Assembly: GCA_003648575.1 (NCBI GenBank)
Contig: QMPN01000213.1
Location: forward strand, 1 to 5,443
DNA from: Bacteroidota bacterium
Lineage (GTDB): Bacteria; Bacteroidota; Bacteroidia; Bacteroidales; B18-G4
Direction: 5' to 3'
DNA: 5,443 bases
In this document: positions 1 through 5,443 of the stretch, piece after piece
Numbering within the stretch: the first letter of the stretch is position 1
Layout: every line of letters starts with the position of its first letter
Program-made: the position numbers and the translations under genes
Notes under the pieces: generated by a model
Databases searched by the model: none
What the model was told of the DNA's origin: nothing
Seen by the model: only the letters and a program-made list of their open reading frames with translations

Positions 1-62
1 AAATGAACCCCGAGAATGAGAACGGAAAGCGAATGCTTGAAAAACTAAGATCAATCGAATAA
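1..62 (+). CDS. C-terminal tail of an upstream gene, possibly a third paralogue of the membrane-protein family (5' end outside window)
   Basis: Only the frame whose codons begin at position 3 is open; it ends at a TAA at 60-62, and the other two forward frames stop almost at once. The visible residues end in GKRMLEKLRSIE. This matches in pattern the tails of the next two genes (VRIMYDLNKVK and SRIIEQLDSLK): an Arg, then Ile/Met, a Leu four residues later, and a hydrophobic plus charged pair. It also ends 16 nt before the next start, as expected for an operon member. I infer a truncated third copy of the same family, but about 19 residues is too little to be sure. An ATG at position 3 could make it a tiny independent ORF; that is less likely. 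No function can be assigned. Confidence 0.5.
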   Translation, partial: MNPENENGKRMLEKLRSIE

Positions 63-78
63 CATTAAAACTATTATC

Positions 79-894
79 ATGAACGGACCATCAAAACTCC
101 GCCCTGATTTTTCTGTAAACGGCATAGGCCAGCCCCTGGTTATGCTGATTATATTTGCAATTGTTGTGAGCTTGTTTGGAATCACCTCAGGTTTAATTTT
201 CATGGCCTTCGCATATGGGATATATGCAATCCTGAGCCTGGCATATAATTTCCGAACTGAAAACCATTGGTTTTTAATCCCTTTTATTTTTCAGGTGACC
301 ATCATTTTGTTTGCCCTGATCGCCCCCAAAGTTGGTGTTTTTGCGGTCAGTGTAGCCAGTTTCAAGCCACTGGTCCTTATTTTATTTGTAGAGTTTGCTA
401 CGTTGATTTATATCATGTCAACAAAAAAACTCAGGTGGCGCGGCCGGGAAATTCTCGAACTTGCTGCTATGAATGTAGATGATACCACAAATGGGTTCAC
501 CGAGCGTCCCAGGCCACTTGGAAAAATTGATTGCAGTAAAAATGAACTGGCCGGATTTACCCTGTTTATTAAAAGCAGGTTAATCGCATGGCCAATCTAT
601 GAAACCAACAGAATTATACTCATTCCCATAACTACCGGTGATGAATATCGTTTGCCCCTGGGATTTTCTGGTGATTATTCTGAAAACACCTGGATAGCCA
701 TCGACAATGATGGGAACGTTCAGGCCCAGATCTCGAAAAAAGATTATTTAAAGTATAAAGAGACCCTGGCCTTCGACCAGCTGGTTGAATCGCTTGGAGA
801 ATTATTTATCGATTTCTTTGAAAAATACAATAATGGGGAGGGAGTGCGTATCATGTATGACCTGAACAAGGTAAAAGCACATCCTTTCTCATAA
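79..894 (+). CDS. Four-helix membrane protein with conserved cytoplasmic domain, unknown function (paralogue 1)
   Basis: This 271-residue protein belongs to no family I recognise. Four hydrophobic stretches are visible at about residues 18-35, 37-56, 65-83 and 92-113. A basic KKLRWRGR cluster (116-123) follows, suggesting that the remaining ~150 residues are cytoplasmic. The soluble part opens with a W-R-x-R-E-x-L-E-L-A-A segment (120-130) and an NG-x-T-x-RP motif (138-144). It continues through an alternating hydrophobic stretch (around 176-210, including TWIAIDNDGNV) that looks like beta strands, and ends in an amphipathic helix (around 230-265). The next gene shares the whole architecture and many of these residues, so the two are paralogues. 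No transporter, kinase or protease signature is visible. The ATG at 79 has no Shine-Dalgarno sequence, which is usual in Bacteroidota. It lies 16 nt after the upstream stop and is probably in the same operon. Confidence 0.88.
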   Translation: MNGPSKLRPDFSVNGIGQPLVMLIIFAIVVSLFGITSGLIFMAFAYGIYAILSLAYNFRTENHWFLIPFIFQVTIILFALIAPKVGVFAVSVASFKPLVLILFVEFATLIYIMSTKKLRWRGREILELAAMNVDDTTNGFTERPRPLGKIDCSKNELAGFTLFIKSRLIAWPIYETNRIILIPITTGDEYRLPLGFSGDYSENTWIAIDNDGNVQAQISKKDYLKYKETLAFDQLVESLGELFIDFFEKYNNGEGVRIMYDLNKVKAHPFS

Positions 895-905
895 ACTCAA
901 CAGCA

Positions 906-1706
906 ATGCAAAGAAAACTAAAACCACCATTATTAACTACCGAAGGGATTATCGGGATCGTAGCATCGGTCGTATTCATCGTGCTGCTTTTACTAAGCTT
1001 TAGGGTGGCCATGGCATTTGGTGCACTGATCACATTCACCGCCGCCATTATATCTCTTATTGTTCTGCTCCGCACCCATAATGCACACTTTGCAGTTTCA
1101 GTAATCGGCCAACTTCTAGCTTGCTGCTTACTGCTTGGGATTGCCCTCTGGGATATAAATGCTTACAGAGATTGGTTCATTGGTATTGCAGGGCTTATGG
1201 TGCTGTTTATGACCCTGATGGTTATTTTTTCATTGCAGCGAAAAATGAAATGGCGCACCCGCGAAATGCTTGAGCTTGCGGCCCTGCCCGTAAACGAGAC
1301 CGGGAATGGCCTGACCACGCGTCCTATGCAGGCTGGAAGGATGGATTATTCAACTGAAGAACTTCGCTCATTTACCTCATTCATCAGGAAAAGGCTGATC
1401 GCTATTCCGGTGAAAGAACAGAACAGGATCATTTTCGTAATTAATATCCCCATGGGCAGGTTGCTTGCCTTCGGAGGAAAGTATCAGGACAGGACCTGGG
1501 TTGCATTCGACTATGAAGGAAATGTGACCGTAAATATTTCACAAATGGACTATTTCATGTACAAGGACTCATTGTCATTTGATAAACTTTGTCAGTCGCT
1601 GGGAGAATGTTTTATCGGATTTATGGAACAATCCAGAAAAGGAGAAGAAAGTAGAATTATCGAACAACTCGATTCACTAAAAATGAACATCATTACAGAA
1701 GGATAA
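906..1706 (+). CDS. Four-helix membrane protein with conserved cytoplasmic domain, unknown function (paralogue 2)
   Basis: This 266-residue protein is a paralogue of the preceding gene. Hydrophobic segments lie at about residues 13-31, 34-56, 61-82 and 90-111, followed by the basic stretch QRKMKWRTRE. Over the 26 residues starting at K115 (aligned with R119 of paralogue 1) I count 16 identities, including W-R-x-R-E, LELAA, NG-x-T-x-RP. Later matches include SFI-x-x-RLIA, NRII, a TWVAFD/TWIAID strand followed by GNV, the DY-x-x-YK motif, and SLGE-x-FI near the end. The membrane part is conserved in layout but much less in sequence, so the cytoplasmic domain is probably the functional core. The start is 11 nt after the previous stop with no clear Shine-Dalgarno, and the stop is 1 nt before the next ATG, so translation of the downstream gene is probably coupled. 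Function unknown. Confidence 0.88.
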   Translation: MQRKLKPPLLTTEGIIGIVASVVFIVLLLLSFRVAMAFGALITFTAAIISLIVLLRTHNAHFAVSVIGQLLACCLLLGIALWDINAYRDWFIGIAGLMVLFMTLMVIFSLQRKMKWRTREMLELAALPVNETGNGLTTRPMQAGRMDYSTEELRSFTSFIRKRLIAIPVKEQNRIIFVINIPMGRLLAFGGKYQDRTWVAFDYEGNVTVNISQMDYFMYKDSLSFDKLCQSLGECFIGFMEQSRKGEESRIIEQLDSLKMNIITEG

Positions 1707-1707
1707 G

Positions 1708-2494
<787 letters not shown>

Positions 2495-3385
2495 ATGAAA
2501 ACAAAGAATTTAAGAACACCCAAACACATTGGCTTATTTATTTTAGCCGCTTTATTAATTTCCACTTCGGGATGTGCAACAAAAAAAGCAGCCTGGGGCA
2601 GTGTAAAAAAAGGGATGAACATGAAGTATGATGCTCAGCTCGATAAAGAGCTGTCGTACAACAGCACGTCTGAATTTACCCAGAGCATGAAGGTCATGGA
2701 ACAGGAATTCGACATCATCGCCGAGAATGGCCAGGTATTAAATTTTATGCCTCTGGCCAGTAAGGATAACGATTTGGAGTACGTTGTAACCATTGGTGAA
2801 ATGACATCAGTGATAGAAACCCCTCGCGGCACCATGGAAGCAGACCTTGAGGACGTGATCGGTAAATCATTCAACTTCACCATGAGCAAATTTGGCATTG
2901 AGCTTGAATTTTCAGGGGCCGAAGACATCACCTATAATTATGGTATGGGTGAATCGAAAAGCATTTCAAGCGATATTCAGGCATTTTTTCCTGACCTGCC
3001 CGGTCATCCTGTAAAACCCGGTGACAGCTGGGAAAGTATCGATGATATTGTCGAAGAAACAGGTGATAATAAGGTCAGCATGCAGTTCAATAACATTCAC
3101 ACCTTTGAAAAGCTGGAAGAATTCAATGGATATGAATGCATGAAGGTGAATGTTGTTTTCACCGGAACCGTTAATGGAAAAAGTTTTCAGGATGATATGG
3201 AGCTGATCACAACAGGCGAACTTAGCGGAACATCTACCTGGTACTATGCTTACAAAGAGGGTCTTTTGGTTAGCAATGTGGTTGACGGCAAGGGAAAAAC
3301 AGTCACCAAAGTATTGGGGCCACAGGAAATGGAAATACCGGCAGAAAGGGTCTATACGATGAAAACAGAACTCATTGGATTATAG
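2495..3385 (+). CDS. Putative lipoprotein of unknown function
   Basis: This is a 296-residue secreted protein. It begins with a basic n-region (MKTKNLRTPKH), a hydrophobic core (I12-I22) and a lipobox-like STSGC, so signal peptidase II would cleave before Cys27. The residues after the Cys (ATKKAAW) lack the acidic run that directs Bacteroidota lipoproteins to the cell surface, so a periplasm-facing lipoprotein is more likely (inference). The mature part is strand-rich with no catalytic motif that I recognise. A FPDLPGHPVKPGDSW stretch (165-179) resembles the P-x-x-PVKPGDSW element I associate with Bacteroidota lipoprotein DUF families such as DUF6263-like proteins; that assignment is tentative and not searched. 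The chosen ATG gives a complete signal peptide. The gene lies 16 nt after the 9-bp repeat and 11 nt before a small membrane protein gene, with which it is probably co-transcribed. Confidence 0.85.
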   Translation: MKTKNLRTPKHIGLFILAALLISTSGCATKKAAWGSVKKGMNMKYDAQLDKELSYNSTSEFTQSMKVMEQEFDIIAENGQVLNFMPLASKDNDLEYVVTIGEMTSVIETPRGTMEADLEDVIGKSFNFTMSKFGIELEFSGAEDITYNYGMGESKSISSDIQAFFPDLPGHPVKPGDSWESIDDIVEETGDNKVSMQFNNIHTFEKLEEFNGYECMKVNVVFTGTVNGKSFQDDMELITTGELSGTSTWYYAYKEGLLVSNVVDGKGKTVTKVLGPQEMEIPAERVYTMKTELIGL

Positions 3386-3396
3386 AACCGGGACTG

Positions 3397-3747
3397 ATGA
3401 ATTCAACTGACATTATCCTGATTGCCTTGCTCTTGTTTTTTATGAGCATTCACCTTGCTTCCGCCATGATGATGTATCAATATATGATACAGAGAGGGGA
3501 AAAGCTCTCTATCTTCCTCATGCGTTTAAAGATCTTTTCAGCCATAAGCAAGTATAGGAATGTAACAAAACAGGAGTCAGGGCAAACAGGGTATTTGTTC
3601 TATGTATGGATCATCTCCGTAAATCTGGCCATCTCTTCATTTATTCTTATGGTCGTGCTCGATATATTGCCGCACATTCATGAATACATCATTGTTATTG
3701 GAAATACAAAAGCAGCAAGTATATTTTCGAATATTCTCTCACTCTGA
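3397..3747 (+). CDS. Small two-helix membrane protein, unknown function
   Basis: This 116-residue hydrophobic protein has two clear membrane segments, about residues 5-27 (IILIALLLFFMSIHLASAMMM) and 67-90 (LFYVWIISVNLAISSFILMVV). They are joined by a ~38-residue basic loop (RGEKLSIFLMRLK, SKYRNVTK). The loop is rich in Lys/Arg, so by the positive-inside rule it is probably cytoplasmic with both termini outside. A short tail (91-116) includes a mildly hydrophobic IIVIGN stretch. No family is recognisable. The start is 11 nt after the lipoprotein stop, so the two are likely one transcript and may act together in the envelope. It could also be a short accessory or a rapidly evolving gene; coding status rests on the long open frame, sensible topology and operon-like spacing. 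Confidence 0.72.
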   Translation: MNSTDIILIALLLFFMSIHLASAMMMYQYMIQRGEKLSIFLMRLKIFSAISKYRNVTKQESGQTGYLFYVWIISVNLAISSFILMVVLDILPHIHEYIIVIGNTKAASIFSNILSL

Positions 3748-3921
3748 TAAGCCGGTATATTGTAATTGTTCTATTTCAAAATATTGATCTCTGACAATAC
3801 TTTTTTAATTAAAAAAAACTAGATTTCCCTTGCATTGAGAATCCTTCTTCTCCTTCCATTTTTTCTGTTCCATAAATTAAACTCAACACCCAACACCCAA
3901 CCCTCAAAACTACTTTTTCCA
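3748..3921. other. Intergenic region upstream of the prs promoter
   Basis: No gene is visible here. From left to right it holds a mixed A/T-rich stretch; a perfect A/T palindrome (3801-3816); a pyrimidine-rich tract (about 3842-3872, mostly C and T on the + strand); and a short 7-bp direct repeat, CAACACC at 3884-3890 and 3891-3897 with a degenerate CAACCCT at 3898-3904. It probably separates the lipoprotein/membrane-protein unit from prs. No GC-rich stem followed by a T-run, the usual intrinsic terminator form, is evident. Confidence 0.6.
3801..3816. repeat. Perfect 16-bp A/T palindrome, weak terminator candidate
   Basis: TTTTTTAATTAAAAAA is its own reverse complement. It lies 53 nt after the stop of the small membrane protein gene, between two transcription units, so a termination role is conceivable. 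Without G-C pairs and with almost no loop, it would make a poor RNA hairpin. It may simply be a flexible or bent A/T tract. The palindrome is certain; the function is not. Confidence 0.45.
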
Positions 3922-3953
3922 TTTGCATGAATCGAATATTCCCCGTACTTTTG
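3922..3953 (+). promoter_or_regulatory. Bacteroidota-type primary sigma promoter of prs
   Basis: TTTG at 3922-3925 (-33 element) is followed after 20 nt by TACTTTTG at 3946-3953, an exact match to the TAnnTTTG -7 consensus established for Bacteroides-type promoters. Transcription would begin a few bases after 3953, around 3957-3962. That gives a 5' leader of roughly 25-30 nt before the prs ATG at 3987. This is the only full match I found on the + strand by eye, and its position directly before a housekeeping gene supports it. Confidence 0.82.
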
Positions 3954-3986
3954 CACGGATTTTCAGAACTTTAAACCCCGACGCCC

Positions 3987-4925
3987 ATGTCAGATAATAA
4001 CCCCGTAAGTATATTTTCCGGAAGGCAGTCGACCTACCTGGCGGAAAAGATTGCCAAAGAATTCGGTATTGAACTTGGTCAAAATATTGTTACTGAGTTT
4101 TCTGACGGGGAGTTTCAGCCTTCTTTCGAAGAGAATATAAGAGGCAGGGATGTATTTATTGTTCAATCGACATTTGCTCCAAGCGACAACCTGATGGAAC
4201 TGTTAATGATGGTAGAGTCGGCCCGTCGTGCTTCGGCACGTCACATTGTGGCCGTGATTCCATACTTTGGTTTCGCAAGGCAGGACCGTAAGGATAAACC
4301 CAGGGTTTCTATCGCTGCAAAGCTGGTTGCTAACCTGCTGGCCGCAGCCGGGGTAACCAGGGTGATCACTATTGACCTGCATGCCGATCAAATCCAGGGC
4401 TTCTTTGATGTACCGGTTGACCACCTGTATGCTTCATCGATCTTTATCCCTTATCTGAGAAAACTTGATCTTCCAAACCTTACCATGGCTTCACCTGATA
4501 CCGGTGGTACACGAAGGGCAGCTACATATGCCAAGATCATGAGTACGGATTTCGTGATCTGTTATAAGCAAAGGGCTGAACCGAACAAGATTGCCAAGAT
4601 GGCGCTTGTAGGGGATGTTGAAGGAAGGGATATTGTGTTGGTTGATGACATCATCGATACTGCCGGAAGTATAACCAAGGCAGCACAACTGATGGTCGAT
4701 AACGGAGCCACAAGCGTACGGGCATTCTGTACACATCCGGTATTTTCCGGGGAGGCATATGATCGTATCGAAAATTCACCATTTACTGAAGTGGTGGTGG
4801 CCGATACCATTCCTATGAAGCGAGATTCAGATAAAATTACGGTTCTTTCCACTGCCCGCCTGTTCGCAGATGTGATCGGAAGAGTGGAAAGCAACAAATC
4901 AATCAGTTCATTGTTTAAATTCTAA
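3987..4925 (+). CDS. prs: Ribose-phosphate pyrophosphokinase (PRPP synthetase)
   Basis: This cytoplasmic enzyme transfers pyrophosphate from ATP to ribose 5-phosphate, making PRPP for purine, pyrimidine, histidine, tryptophan and NAD synthesis. The 312 residues are the usual full length for class I enzymes (about 310-320). All hallmark motifs are present: FSDGE (38-42), the ATP-binding ARQDRK (97-102), DLHADQIQGFF (130-140) with the metal-binding His132, SPDTGG (169-174), the flexible-loop K194 and R196 (YKQR), and the PRPP-binding loop VLVDDIIDTAGS (217-228). Spacing matches the E. coli enzyme, so it should be active. The ATG has no Shine-Dalgarno sequence but follows a strong Bacteroidota promoter by about 34 nt, and the N-terminus aligns with the family. 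The next gene, rplY/ctc, begins 32 nt downstream; this pairing is common in bacteria and suggests co-transcription. Confidence 0.98.
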   Translation: MSDNNPVSIFSGRQSTYLAEKIAKEFGIELGQNIVTEFSDGEFQPSFEENIRGRDVFIVQSTFAPSDNLMELLMMVESARRASARHIVAVIPYFGFARQDRKDKPRVSIAAKLVANLLAAAGVTRVITIDLHADQIQGFFDVPVDHLYASSIFIPYLRKLDLPNLTMASPDTGGTRRAATYAKIMSTDFVICYKQRAEPNKIAKMALVGDVEGRDIVLVDDIIDTAGSITKAAQLMVDNGATSVRAFCTHPVFSGEAYDRIENSPFTEVVVADTIPMKRDSDKITVLSTARLFADVIGRVESNKSISSLFKF

Positions 4926-4957
4926 TTTATATCAACTAATCATTTAATTTTTTAATT

Positions 4958-5443
4958 ATGAAGACAGTATCATTGAGCGGTTCTCCTCGCGAGAACGTAG
5001 GGAAAAAAGATGCTAAGAACCTTCGCAAAAAGGGACTCGTTCCTTGTGTTGCATATGGTTCAGGCGAGCAGATCCATTTCTATTTGGATGAAAGGGATTT
5101 TGCCAATATCGTTTTTACTCCCGACACAAACGCATTTAATATCACCGTTGGAGACAAGGTGATAAATACACTTTTACAGGATGTGCAATACCATCCGGTA
5201 AGTGATAAAATACTTCATGCGGATTTTCTTAAATTTGACATTGACAAACCTGTCAAGACTTCTCTTCCCATCAGAACTAATGGTTCAGCCATCGGTGTTC
5301 TTAAGGGTGGTCAGATGAAACAGCTGATGCGCAAAGTCGCTATCATGGCTACCGTAAAGGATATCCCTGACTATATTGAAGTTGACATTTCAAAACTCGA
5401 TATCGGGGATTCTATTATGATCCGCGACATGAAAGTTGATAAA
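4958..5443 (+). CDS. rplY: 50S ribosomal protein L25/Ctc (3' end outside window)
   Basis: This protein binds 5S rRNA in the large ribosomal subunit. The first 162 codons are visible and open to the window end. Residues 1-~92 are the L25 5S-rRNA-binding domain, with GKKDAKNLRKKGLVPCVAYG (15-34) and the signature DVQYHPVSDKILHADF (75-90). From ~97 (KPVKTSLPIRTNGSAIGVLK) the Ctc/TL5 C-terminal beta domain follows, including the IPDYIEVDISKLDIGDSI segment (136-153). This is therefore the long two-domain form typical of Bacteroidota, Thermus TL5 and Bacillus Ctc, not the short E. coli form. The full protein is probably about 190-220 residues. The ATG at 4958 follows an A/T-rich leader with no Shine-Dalgarno. 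The gene is probably co-transcribed with prs; in many genomes pth follows, which cannot be seen here. Confidence 0.96.
   Translation, partial: MKTVSLSGSPRENVGKKDAKNLRKKGLVPCVAYGSGEQIHFYLDERDFANIVFTPDTNAFNITVGDKVINTLLQDVQYHPVSDKILHADFLKFDIDKPVKTSLPIRTNGSAIGVLKGGQMKQLMRKVAIMATVKDIPDYIEVDISKLDIGDSIMIRDMKVDK

Noticed and set aside
267..482. Cys-rich 71-residue overlapping forward frame inside paralogue 1
   Set aside because: It lies wholly inside the membrane-protein gene in another frame, has no upstream start signal, and its Cys spacing is not a convincing zinc motif.
3401..3410. ATTCAACTGA at the start of the small membrane protein gene matches the junction of the 9-bp repeat units
   Set aside because: It is a single short match inside a coding start with no further units. 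Chance is an adequate explanation.
4203..4897. Reverse-strand open frames inside prs
   Set aside because: They are antisense shadows of a fully conserved gene with no family resemblance.

Overview
The window looks like a chromosomal stretch from a member of the Bacteroidota, most likely an uncultured or environmental Bacteroidales-type organism. This rests on four things: a perfect Bacteroidota-type promoter (TTTG, 20-nt spacer, TAnnTTTG) in front of prs; starts that mostly lack Shine-Dalgarno sequences and sit behind A/T-rich leaders; a prs gene followed directly by a two-domain L25/Ctc gene; and moderate A+T content. All genes lie on the + strand. Genus cannot be read from the sequence.

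Layout. (1) Positions 1-2316 form a tight gene cluster: the tail of an upstream gene (1-62), two paralogous four-helix membrane proteins with a shared cytoplasmic domain (79-894 and 906-1706), and a small winged-helix protein (1708-2316). The gaps are 16, 11 and 1 nt, so they are probably one operon. The tail at 1-62 resembles the C-termini of the two paralogues, so the family may be at least a tandem triplet here. I recognise no characterised family for these proteins. (2) Positions 2314-2478 are almost entirely tandem repeats: a 7-bp array that begins on the stop codon of the winged-helix gene, then a roughly 12-copy 9-bp array whose variant units are arranged nearly symmetrically. (3) Positions 2495-3747 hold a lipoprotein of unknown function and, 11 nt later, a small two-helix membrane protein, probably co-transcribed. 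(4) Positions 3748-3986 are an A/T- and pyrimidine-rich intergenic region with a perfect 16-bp A/T palindrome and the prs promoter. (5) Positions 3987-5443 are housekeeping: prs (PRPP synthetase) and the 5' part of rplY/ctc (ribosomal protein L25, cut by the window end).

How the genes may work together. prs and rplY are central metabolism and translation genes whose adjacency is common in bacteria and says nothing unusual. The paralogous membrane proteins plus winged-helix protein could be a membrane-linked regulatory module, but that is inference from gene order and domain type only. No CRISPR array, transposase, tRNA, rRNA or recognisable defence gene is visible. The parts worth a second look are the undescribed paralogue/winged-helix operon and the double tandem-repeat spacer.
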